Shown: positions 1-5,721 of the stretch, piece by piece | Numbering within the stretch: position 1 is the stretch's first letter | Layout of the letters: every line of letters begins with the position of its first letter | Assembly (NCBI GenBank): GCA_003243865.1 | Contig: QHBQ01000122.1 | Location: forward strand, 1-9,550 | Source: Candidatus Chloroheliales bacterium | GTDB lineage: Bacteria; Chloroflexota; Chloroflexia; QHBQ01 | Reading direction: 5' to 3' | DNA: 9,550 bases | The notes under the pieces: model-generated | The model's database searches: none | Told to the model about the DNA's origin: nothing | The model's input: the letters and a program-made list of their open reading frames with translations, nothing else | Translations under genes and position numbers: made by a program

Positions 1-179
1 GTCTTGGCGCAGAGGAAGCCCTGAGTCAGCGGGTGGTCAGGGTCGCCGCCGACGCGCACTACCCGCCCATCCTCGACGTAGGCAAGCATTGAGCAGGTGT
101 CGGGGCAATCGTGCGGGCAAACTACCTTGTGGACGGTCTGTTGCAGGGGGATGATTGGTCGGTTTGCAGTTGCGGTCAT
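1..179 (-). CDS. Molybdopterin oxidoreductase, N-terminal fragment (Mo-bisPGD family)
   Basis: Only the first 59 codons lie in the window; the gene continues past the left edge. They show the N-terminal [4Fe-4S]-binding module of the bis-molybdopterin-guanine-dinucleotide (DMSO reductase/formate dehydrogenase) superfamily. Cys21, Cys25 and Cys29 form a CPHDCPDTC motif and Cys57 lies in GFLCAK, giving C-x3-C-x3-C-x27-C, the usual cluster spacing. The CPHDCPDTCSM and GDPDHPLTQGFLCAK wording is typical of an uncharacterised subgroup of these enzymes, so the substrate cannot be named. No twin-arginine signal precedes the cysteines, which suggests a cytoplasmic enzyme. The ATG at 179 is chosen because an AAAGAGG ribosome site (187-193) sits 7 nt upstream. 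It starts 14 nt after the stop of the methyltransferase gene on the same strand, so the two are probably one transcript. Confidence 0.85.
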   Translation of the reverse strand, partial: MTATANRPIIPLQQTVHKVVCPHDCPDTCSMLAYVEDGRVVRVGGDPDHPLTQGFLCAK

Positions 180-193
180 CAACAAGCCTCTTT

Positions 194-1027
194 CTACACT
201 GTAAGTGGAAGCTGCACGGCCTCATCGTTCTGCTTCCGAATCGTACCAGGCAAGGCGCGATCCAGCTTGTACTTGCTGTCTATCTGCCCGCTGCTGATAC
301 GGTCCACGATCATCTGGTAATAATCGGGGTCAAGCTCGGCGGCGATGAAGTTGCGTTCCAGCCGCATACACACGTCTACCTCCGCGCCACTGCCACCGAA
401 CAGGACAAGCACGTTATCGCCCGGTATGGTGCAGGAGGAGATGAGCATCTCCGATAGCTTCTGCGGTATTTGGCAGGTGTGTACCGTCTTCTCGTGGCTG
501 ACGTTCTTGACCAGATTGAAGTAGAACCAGGAGTAGGGCATTCGCCCCTTGATGCCCCGCGCGATGCGGTCGCGAATGCGCCGGTCGGTTGGGTTCTGGT
601 ACGCCTTAGTGACATTGTCCTTGTAGAAAGCGTTGTCATCAGTCTTGGTTGCGTGCAAGATGCTACGGTGGGCAGTGGTGAACTTGCGTTTGCTGTGGCC
701 CACGTTGGTGTTGTAGACCCAGACGTACTCATTGACATGCGCGGCGATCTCGTCAAGGCAGCGCACCCGCAGGTAGGCGTTCTGCTTGGGGTAATTGATG
801 AAGAAGGCGTTGCCGCTATCCTTCAGCACCCTCATACACTCGCGGGCCAGTTCGCAATACCACTCGATGTATCTGTCGAAGCTGGTGGTGTAGGAGCGGG
901 CGTTGTATTTGACGCCCACATTGTAGTCGGGGTCGCCGAAGATGCAATCCACGCTGTTGTCCGGCAACTGGCGCAGCAGCGCCATGATGTCGAGGTTGAA
1001 GACTTGGTTGAGGGGTAGAGTGGTCAT
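194..1027 (-). CDS. DNA adenine/cytosine-N4 methyltransferase, beta class
   Basis: This 277-residue protein fits the N6_N4_Mtase family, which transfers methyl groups from S-adenosylmethionine to an exocyclic amino group in DNA. Motif order is that of the beta class. The catalytic motif IV comes first (GDPDYNVG, residues 31-38), then a central stretch likely holding target recognition (about 85-170). Motif X follows (HTCQIPQKLSEMLI, 183-196), then the SAM-binding motif I (LFGGSG, 209-214), with an acidic ELD at 231-233. Motif IV reads DPDY rather than the usual DPPY. The Asp at its first position favours N6-adenine, but the recognition sequence cannot be read. No restriction endonuclease is adjacent, so it looks like an orphan methylase unless a partner lies outside. 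The ATG at 1027 has no Shine-Dalgarno but lies at the expected start of transcription, so the mRNA may be leaderless. The molybdo-oxidoreductase gene follows after 14 nt. Confidence 0.9.
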   Translation of the reverse strand: MTTLPLNQVFNLDIMALLRQLPDNSVDCIFGDPDYNVGVKYNARSYTTSFDRYIEWYCELARECMRVLKDSGNAFFINYPKQNAYLRVRCLDEIAAHVNEYVWVYNTNVGHSKRKFTTAHRSILHATKTDDNAFYKDNVTKAYQNPTDRRIRDRIARGIKGRMPYSWFYFNLVKNVSHEKTVHTCQIPQKLSEMLISSCTIPGDNVLVLFGGSGAEVDVCMRLERNFIAAELDPDYYQMIVDRISSGQIDSKYKLDRALPGTIRKQNDEAVQLPLTV

Positions 1028-1033
1028 CGGCTT

Positions 1034-1063
1034 ATTTTACCATGATGCCCCCAACTTTGCCAA
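1034..1063 (-). promoter_or_regulatory. Predicted promoter of the methyltransferase gene (leaderless)
   Basis: On the minus strand a TTGGCA box (1063-1058) and a TAAAAT box (1039-1034) are separated by 18 nt; each matches five of six sigma-70 consensus bases. The -10 box ends six bases before the ATG, so transcription would begin at or next to the A of the start codon at 1027. The lack of any ribosome site upstream of this ATG agrees with a leaderless mRNA. The -35 box overlaps that of the divergent plus-strand promoter. Confidence 0.55.
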
Positions 1064-1086
1064 ATCCCCTGCCCCTGCGGTATAAT
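1057..1086 (+). promoter_or_regulatory. Predicted promoter of the EF-G-like gene
   Basis: A TTGCCA box (1057-1062, five of six) and a perfect TATAAT (1081-1086) are separated by 18 nt. Transcription would start near 1093 and give a leader of about 130 nt before the ATG at 1224. The -35 box shares five bases with that of the divergent methyltransferase promoter, so one bound polymerase would block the other. Confidence 0.65.
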
Positions 1087-1148
1087 GGCACAACCAGATT
1101 TGCCGTTGCAAAATCAGACTTACTGCATGAGGGCGCGGTCGTTCCGTA

Positions 1149-1170
1149 GGGGCGAACCGTTGTTCGCTCC
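1149..1170 (+). repeat. Hairpin in the leader of the EF-G-like gene
   Basis: A 9-bp stem (one G-T pair, core GCGAAC/GTTCGC) with a CGTT loop lies in the predicted 5' leader. No T-run follows, so it is not a standard terminator. It could be a leader RNA structure or a copy of a dispersed genomic repeat. The rest of the leader (1093-1223) shows only the ribosome site AGGAGG at 1206-1211. Confidence 0.5.
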
Positions 1171-1223
1171 CAGCGGCGCAGTCGCACATTTAATGCTTTC
1201 GCTAGAGGAGGATTTCTATCTCA

Positions 1224-3335
1224 ATGAAGAGTTATACAACCGAGCAATTGCGTAACGTGGGGCTGTTTTCGCATAGTGGCGCGGGCAAGACCTCGCTGAC
1301 AGAGGCGATATTGTTCAATGCAAAGCTAATCAGCCGCGTTGGTCGCGTGGACGAGGGCAACACCGTCTCCGACTATGACCCCGACGAGGTGAAGCGCCGC
1401 AGCAGCGTGAACATCAGCCTCGCGCCGCTGGAGTGGAAGGACTGCAAGATTAACCTGCTCGACATCCCTGGCTACGCTGATTTTGTCGGCGAGGTGAAGG
1501 CTTCGATGCGGGTGGTGGATGCCGCGCTGATACTGGTTGACGCGGTGGGCGGAGTGGAGGTTGGCACCGAGCAGGGTTGGAAGTTCGCCCGCGAGCGCAA
1601 CCTGCCAACGATGGTCTACATCAACAAGATGGACCGCGAGAACGCCAGCTTCGAGCAGGTGGTCAGCCAGGTACAGGCCAAGTTTGGCAAGCAGGTGGTG
1701 CCGGTGCAGATTCCGATCGGCAGCAGCCAGGCGTTTCGCGGTGTGGTAGACCTGTGGCACATGAAGGCGTATATGTATGCGCCCAGCACCGGGCGGGCGG
1801 GCGATGGCAAGTTCGAGGAGGTGACGATACCCGCCGACTTGCAGGCGCAGGCCACCCAGTGGCGTGAGCAACTGGTTGAGCGCATCGCCGAGTCGAGCGA
1901 CGAACTGACCATGAAGTACCTCGAGGGCGAAGAGATAGGCGACGACGAGATCCTGCACGCGCTGCACGATGGGACGAAAGATTGCAAGCTGGTGCCGCTG
2001 CTGTGCGGCGCGGGCCTGAGCAACATCGCGGTGCAGCCGCTGCTGGATGCGATCGTCTCCTACCTGCCCGCGCCAAATGAGACCGGCGCGGTCAAGGCCA
2101 CCAACCCGACCAATGGGCAGACTGTGACCTTGAACTGGAAGCCGGATGGCCCACTGGCGGCGTTCGTGTTTAAGACTATCTCCGACCCCTATGTGGGGCG
2201 CATCAGCTATATCCGTGTCTATTCCGGCACGCTGCGCTCCGACCAGACCGTGACGAACGCGAACAAGGGTAAGGATGAGCGCGTCGGCCAGTTGCACCTC
2301 ATGCGTGGCAAGGAGCAGGAGAACGTGCAAGAGGTGATTGCGGGCGACTTTGCGGTGATCAACAAGCTGCAAGACACCGGCACCGGCGACACCCTCTGCG
2401 CCCAGAGCCAGCCGCTCCTCCTCGACGGCATCACCTATCCGACCACCCTCTATTCCGCGACGGTTGCGCCGCGCACCAAGGCGGACATGGACAAGATGGG
2501 TACTGCCATCCACCGCATCGTCGAGGAAGATCCTACCATTCAGGTCAGCCGCGACGCGCAGACCGGCGAGACCATCCTCAGCGGGATGGGCGATAGCCAC
2601 ATTGCGATTATTGCCGACCGCCTGCAGCGCAAGTTCGGGGTGGCGGTGGACGTCAGCCTGCCGCGCGTGCCTTATCGCGAGACGATCAAGAGCAGGGTGG
2701 CCCACGCCGAGTACAAGCACAAGAAGCAGACCGGCGGGCATGGTCAGTACGGCCACGTAGTGATCGAGCTTGAGCCGCTGCACGAAGGGCAGGACTTCGA
2801 GTTCACCGAGCGGGTAGTCGGCGGCTCAGTGCCGCGCAACTTCTACCCGGCGGTGGAGAAGGGTGTCCATGAGGCGTTGGGCGAGGGCGTGCTGGCGGGC
2901 TATCCTGTCACCGGCGTGCGCGTGACCCTGATTGACGGCAGCTACCACCCGGTGGACAGCAGCGAAATGGCGTTCAAGATTGCCGCCAACCAGGCGTTCA
3001 AGAAGGGGGTAATGGAGGGCAAGCCCATCCTGCTGGAGCCAATCTACGAGATGGAGATTACCGTACCCGACGACTACGCGGGCGACGTGATGAGCGACCT
3101 GAACACCAAACGCGCCCGCGTCCACGGCATGGATCAGGAGGGCAGCGGCAACACGGTCATCACCGCCGCTGCGCCGCTGGCCGAAATCCAGAGCTACTCC
3201 GCCGACCTGCGCAGCATCACCCAGGGGCGTGGCACCTACACGATGCACTTCGAGCGCTACGAGGAAGCCCCCAGCAACGTCACCGCCAAAGTAGTCGAGG
3301 CGCACAAGGCGGCAGTGGCAGCGGCGGAACACTAA
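1224..3335 (+). CDS. Elongation factor G-like GTPase (EF-G2 type)
   Basis: This 703-residue protein is full length for a translational GTPase of the EF-G family and most resembles the EF-G2 paralogue group rather than canonical FusA. The GTPase domain shows the P-loop SHSGAGKT (16-23), G3 DIPGYADF (80-87) and G4 NKMD (134-137). A G5-like CGA precedes the YLPAP end of the domain near residue 283. The beta-barrel domain II follows (about 305-390). The GQYGHVVIELEP strand near 506 marks domain IV, and the SYSADLRSITQGRG segment near 655-668 marks domain V. Canonical EF-G has DTPGHVDF, with the catalytic His; here residue 84 is Tyr, as I recall for the EF-G2 group. Translocase activity may therefore be weak, absent or specialised. 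AGGAGG at 1206-1211 supports the ATG, though the 12-nt spacing is long. The gene is apparently transcribed alone and ends 10 nt before a repeat-bounded unit. A second, canonical fusA is expected elsewhere in the genome. Confidence 0.92.
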   Translation: MKSYTTEQLRNVGLFSHSGAGKTSLTEAILFNAKLISRVGRVDEGNTVSDYDPDEVKRRSSVNISLAPLEWKDCKINLLDIPGYADFVGEVKASMRVVDAALILVDAVGGVEVGTEQGWKFARERNLPTMVYINKMDRENASFEQVVSQVQAKFGKQVVPVQIPIGSSQAFRGVVDLWHMKAYMYAPSTGRAGDGKFEEVTIPADLQAQATQWREQLVERIAESSDELTMKYLEGEEIGDDEILHALHDGTKDCKLVPLLCGAGLSNIAVQPLLDAIVSYLPAPNETGAVKATNPTNGQTVTLNWKPDGPLAAFVFKTISDPYVGRISYIRVYSGTLRSDQTVTNANKGKDERVGQLHLMRGKEQENVQEVIAGDFAVINKLQDTGTGDTLCAQSQPLLLDGITYPTTLYSATVAPRTKADMDKMGTAIHRIVEEDPTIQVSRDAQTGETILSGMGDSHIAIIADRLQRKFGVAVDVSLPRVPYRETIKSRVAHAEYKHKKQTGGHGQYGHVVIELEPLHEGQDFEFTERVVGGSVPRNFYPAVEKGVHEALGEGVLAGYPVTGVRVTLIDGSYHPVDSSEMAFKIAANQAFKKGVMEGKPILLEPIYEMEITVPDDYAGDVMSDLNTKRARVHGMDQEGSGNTVITAAAPLAEIQSYSADLRSITQGRGTYTMHFERYEEAPSNVTAKVVEAHKAAVAAAEH

Positions 3336-3345
3336 GCGCAAAATA

Positions 3346-3401
3346 ATCCCCTCTCCCCACCGGGGGAGAGGGTTAGGGAGAGGGGTGTTGAAGCGCCTCA
3401 A
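3346..3401 (+). repeat. G/C-rich hairpin repeat, copy 1 (left terminal)
   Basis: CCCTCTCCCC (3349-3358) pairs perfectly with GGGGAGAGGG (3363-3372) around a 4-nt loop. A second GGGAGAGGGG arm (3376-3385) could pair with the same left arm instead. An imperfect palindrome follows (GTTGA 3387-3391, TCAAC 3398-3402). It lies 10 nt after the EF-G-like stop codon and may form the 3' end structure of that mRNA, although no T-run follows. Confidence 0.85.
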
Positions 3402-3433
3402 CGCCAACCTCAAGCAACGCAAGCAACCGAGCG

Positions 3434-3479
3434 ATCCCCTCTCCCCACCGGGGGTGAGGGGCAGTTGCAGTGCCTCAAT
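3434..3479 (+). repeat. G/C-rich hairpin repeat, copy 2 (diverged)
   Basis: This copy has the same left arm and loop as copy 1, then GGGGGTGAGGGG, but lacks the TTAGGGAGAG extension. It keeps the GCCTCAA tail, and AAGCAACC-AGC follows before the next copy, as it does between copies 1 and 2. Copy starts are spaced 88 and 62 bp apart. Confidence 0.75.
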
Positions 3480-3495
3480 CGTAAGCAACCAAGCA

Positions 3496-3535
3496 ATCCC
3501 CTCTCCCCACCGGGGGAGAGGGCTAGGGAGAGGGC
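3496..3535 (+). repeat. G/C-rich hairpin repeat, copy 3
   Basis: This copy matches the hairpin core of copy 1 plus a CTAGGGAGAGGG extension and lacks the GTTGAAGCGC tail. Its purine-rich right arm ends 11 nt before the chosen DUF559 start codon and could serve as a weak ribosome site. Confidence 0.8.
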
Positions 3536-3545
3536 GCGCATAGCT

Positions 3546-3935
3546 ATGAACGAAGAAGAACGCGATCTATACAGGCGAAACCTGGAACACGCCAAGCAAA
3601 TGCGCTCCAACCCCAGCTCTGCCGAAGCTACCCTCTGGTATCATCTCCGTGCCGCAAGGTCGGGGTACAAGTTTCGCCGTCAGCAGCGCATCGGCGCTTA
3701 CATTGTGGATTTCTATTGCCCGCGCTGCTGGCTAATCATCGAGCTTGATGGTGATTCGCACGCAGAACAGGTGGAATACGATGCAGCGCGAACCGATTGG
3801 CTGCAACTGGAAGGATACAAGGTTGTTCGCTTCACCAACGCTGAGGTACGCTATCAACTGAGCGCAGTGCTGGAAACTATCCAGCAGGAGTGCCAGGCGC
3901 GAGAGGGGATACGCTTCAACACTCCCTCTCCCTAA
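3546..3935 (+). CDS. DUF559 domain protein (Vsr-like endonuclease fold)
   Basis: The 129-residue protein is a nearly complete DUF559 (PF04480) domain. The family's usual wording is present: AKQMRSNPSSAEATLW (16-31), YKFRRQQRIGAYIVDFYCP (41-59), IIELDGDSH (64-72), YDAARTDWL (78-86) and YKVVRFTNAEV (91-101). Asp55, Glu66, Asp68 and His72 are the likely active-site residues of this restriction-endonuclease-like fold related to Vsr mismatch-repair nucleases. The family has no firmly established role that I can name. A longer reading from the ATG at 3465 is open, but its extra 27 residues are only translated repeat (NPLSPPGERARERA), so I chose 3546. The last seven residues and the TAA come from repeat copy 4. 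The gene has no clear promoter of its own. Its position inside inverted repeat arrays suggests that gene and repeats travel together. Confidence 0.82.
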   Translation: MNEEERDLYRRNLEHAKQMRSNPSSAEATLWYHLRAARSGYKFRRQQRIGAYIVDFYCPRCWLIIELDGDSHAEQVEYDAARTDWLQLEGYKVVRFTNAEVRYQLSAVLETIQQECQAREGIRFNTPSP

Positions 3936-3962
3936 CCCTCTCCCCCGGCGGGGAGAGGGGAT
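3911..3962 (-). repeat. G/C-rich hairpin repeat, copy 4 (inverted)
   Basis: This is the reverse complement of copy 1, including the GTTGAAGCG tail (3911-3920 on the plus strand) and the TTAGGGAGAGGG extension. The stop codon of the DUF559 gene (3933-3935) is the TAA inside CCCTAACCC. The loop has GCCG where copies 1-3 have ACCG. Confidence 0.85.
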
Positions 3963-3985
3963 CGCTTGGCTGCTTGCGATAAGCA

Positions 3986-4042
3986 TTGATGCGCTTCAAC
4001 ACACCCTCTCCCTAACCCTCTCCCCCGGCGGGGAGAGGGGAT
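3986..4042 (-). repeat. G/C-rich hairpin repeat, copy 5 (inverted, right terminal)
   Basis: This is a near-identical inverted partner of copy 1 across its full length. The spacer between copies 4 and 5 (3963-3985) reads, in reverse complement, like the AAGCAACC-AGCGA spacer between copies 1 and 2, so the two arrays have the same modular make-up. It lies between the convergent DUF559 and glycosyltransferase genes. Confidence 0.85.
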
Positions 4043-4097
4043 CATGCTGCCCTTTACACCTAGCTCTCCCCCAGTAGCGATGGTCGGCATCATCCTC

Positions 4098-5372
4098 CTA
4101 TAAGGTAGCGGTCAGCCCCGTGTTCAGCACCGCCTCGCGTTCCGCCGCTACCCTTTCGACCAACCCCACCGCGTACTCCTGGTCGGGTAGGGCGTGCATC
4201 TCGGCTTGCAACCGTGCGGCGTTCTGCCGATAAATCGGATTGGCGAGCACTTCTTCCACCGCCGCGCGAATGCTGGTCGGGGTCAGTTGTCCCCGCTGCA
4301 CCACTTGCCCCAGTCGCATAGTTTGGGTGATGTGGGCATTAAAGAATTGGTCCGCGATCAGCGGGACCACCACCAGGGGTAGGTCAATGTCCAGCGCGGC
4401 CAGCAGGCTGTTGCTGCCGCCGTGCATAACCATGAGGTCGCAGTGGTGCAGCAGCAAGCTTTGCGGGATGTAGCGCTCGATATGCACGTTGGCTGGTTGC
4501 GGGCCGAAGTCGGCGGGATCTTTGTCGCGGCCTAGCGTGACAATCAGGTTAATCGGCGCGTCGCGCAACCCGGCGATGATGGTTTGCAGCACGCCCGGAT
4601 ACAAATCGGGTTCCTTGTTTACTTCGGTACCCAGAGTGACGTAGACCGTCGGTTGCGCGGGCAACCGCGTTACCCAAGCGGGCAGGCTTTCATTATCGGC
4701 CTGGTCGAAGAATTGCGGGCGGATAAAGTGGATGGTGGGCGGGATGGAACCCGTTACCCCCGGCAAACCGACATCATGCAGGCCAAAACTGGGCGGCGAG
4801 TAGGCCAGGTAGAGGTAACGATATAGCGAGGTCAAGGCCGGGTCCGCTGCCAGGCCCCAGCTGCGGCGAATTGGGTCAAGCTGCTCGGCGGCGCTACGCT
4901 CGAAAACCGGCATGGCCTTCAATGCGGCGGCGAACGACACCACCGCATGAGGCAACCCCAGATACTCGGCGGCGATCACCGCGCTATACTCGCCCGCTTC
5001 CCGTATTATCATATCCGGCTGCCAACTGCGGCAGATCTCCACCATGCTTGGTGTCCGCAAGCGCGGGGCGATGCCGCAGAAGAGTCGCGGGTAGGTGAAC
5101 AATTCAGTTTCCAGGCTCACCGGCATGGTTTGTTGTAGCGCCTTGAACTGCTGATATTCTGGATCCTTATCGCGCTCACCACCGACCGTGAAGCAGGTAA
5201 AACCGGCCGCTTCTACCCGTGACTGCAACAAAGGGCGGACGGCGAAGGCCACCTCGTGTCCGGCCTCCTGTAGCGCCCGCGCCAGCGGCACCAGCGGGTG
5301 AAAGTGGCCGTAGCCTGCCGAAGTGCTAAACAGGAAGCGCCGTGCCAAATGACCCTGCGAATTCGTTTCCAT
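4098..5372 (-). CDS. GT1-family glycosyltransferase (MGT/YjiC-like)
   Basis: The 424-residue protein has the two-lobed GT-B layout of UDP-glycosyltransferases. The N-terminal acceptor lobe opens with FLFSTSAGYGHFHPLVPLA (13-31); His23 is the likely catalytic base by analogy with macrolide glycosyltransferases. The GHEVAFAV strand follows. The C-terminal donor lobe starts near PTVYVTLGTEV (241-251). It carries the nucleotide-sugar signature: ERYIPQ near 299-304, HGGSNSLLAALD (317-328), PLVVVPLIADQFFNA (332-346). These families attach sugars to small hydrophobic acceptors such as macrolides, polyketides, flavonoids, sterols or lipids. Donor and acceptor cannot be read here. There is no signal peptide, so it is cytosolic. 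The start at 5372 is preceded by purine-rich AAGG and GAGG. It is divergent from an MFS exporter, so one possibility is glycosylation followed by export or detoxification. It converges on the DUF559 unit. Confidence 0.9.
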   Translation of the reverse strand: METNSQGHLARRFLFSTSAGYGHFHPLVPLARALQEAGHEVAFAVRPLLQSRVEAAGFTCFTVGGERDKDPEYQQFKALQQTMPVSLETELFTYPRLFCGIAPRLRTPSMVEICRSWQPDMIIREAGEYSAVIAAEYLGLPHAVVSFAAALKAMPVFERSAAEQLDPIRRSWGLAADPALTSLYRYLYLAYSPPSFGLHDVGLPGVTGSIPPTIHFIRPQFFDQADNESLPAWVTRLPAQPTVYVTLGTEVNKEPDLYPGVLQTIIAGLRDAPINLIVTLGRDKDPADFGPQPANVHIERYIPQSLLLHHCDLMVMHGGSNSLLAALDIDLPLVVVPLIADQFFNAHITQTMRLGQVVQRGQLTPTSIRAAVEEVLANPIYRQNAARLQAEMHALPDQEYAVGLVERVAAEREAVLNTGLTATL

Positions 5373-5600
5373 GACCTCGCCTTTCCCTTTCTCATGGTGG
5401 TCAGCTACAGGCAGATTATAGCCGATCGCGGCGTGCCACGCATTGGTCGCGGTATCAGAGCATCTCCCAAACAGGCTCTAATATTACCGCTTACTTGTAT
5501 AGAAATGAGCGCCAGCGTCTGGCTAATCCGTTTTTCTCCGTTTCTCCGTTGAACCTAATCCGTTGGCTGGTCTTCCCCACTGTGGTGGTAACACTAAGTT

Positions 5601-5629
5601 TTGACTGATTCCCTGCCCCAAAGTACAGT
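5601..5629 (+). promoter_or_regulatory. Predicted promoter of the MFS exporter gene
   Basis: TTGACT (5601-5606, five of six) and TACAGT (5624-5629, four of six) are separated by an ideal 17 nt. Transcription would start near 5636, leaving a leader of about 85 nt that contains two of the CTAAT motifs. Confidence 0.5.
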
Positions 5630-5708
5630 TAGAATTACGTCTAACGGATGAGGCAGAGCGCCGATGGGTGTGTTATGCTACCGCTGCTGTGGCTAATTCG
5701 TGATTGAA

Positions 5709-5714
5709 GAGGGG
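5709..5714 (+). promoter_or_regulatory. Ribosome binding site that sets a TTG start
   Basis: GAGGGG lies 7 nt before the TTG at 5722. An in-frame TAA at 5716-5718 rules out any earlier start. No in-frame ATG occurs until inside the first membrane segment, so the TTG is the best start. Confidence 0.75.
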
Positions 5715-5721
5715 CTAATCG

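Larger units (their letters stand above)
3346..4042. mobile_element. Putative DUF559-carrying repeat-bounded element
   Basis: The unit begins with ATCCCCTCTCCCC and ends with the reverse complement of nearly the same sequence. Its outer 56-57 bases (3346-3401 and 3986-4042) are inverted copies differing at only a few positions. Between them lie further copies (two direct on the left, one inverted on the right) and the DUF559 gene. No transposase and no clear target-site duplication is seen; the flanks (GCAAAATA on the left, CATGCTGC on the right) do not match. Calling it mobile is inference from structure. It could instead be a gene that accumulated dispersed hairpin repeats on either side. 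Confidence 0.4.
5373..5721. other. Divergent intergenic region between glycosyltransferase and MFS exporter
   Basis: This 349-bp gap holds no convincing gene. It is more A/T-rich than its surroundings. It contains four CTAAT[CT]-type motifs: GGCTAATCCG (5521-5530), CCTAATCCG (5554-5562), GGCTAATTCG (5691-5700) and GGCTAATCG (5713-5721). It also has a tandem TTTCTCCG pair (5533-5548) and a CCACTGTGG palindrome (5577-5585). I found no clear minus-strand promoter for the glycosyltransferase. Confidence 0.6.

Noticed and set aside
470..1018. 182-residue open frame antisense to the methyltransferase
   Set aside because: It is Val/Ala-rich with no family resemblance, and the minus strand carries all methyltransferase motifs in order.
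1326..2783. 485-residue open frame antisense to the EF-G-like gene
   Set aside because: It is an overlap artefact of GC-rich codon use, rich in His, Arg, Ala and Leu with no recognisable domain. The opposite strand holds a complete, well-conserved gene.
3465..3545. 27-residue N-terminal extension of the DUF559 protein
   Set aside because: It is translated repeat (copy 3 and spacer), and the DUF559 domain is complete from the ATG at 3546.
194..3935. Restriction-modification system formed by the methyltransferase and the DUF559 nuclease-fold gene
   Set aside because: They are on opposite strands and separated by the EF-G-like gene, and the DUF559 gene is tied to its flanking repeats. No restriction endonuclease is recognisable.
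3346..4042. CRISPR array
   Set aside because: The repeats are long, palindromic, irregularly spaced and in both orientations, and the spacers are themselves repeated. No cas gene is present.
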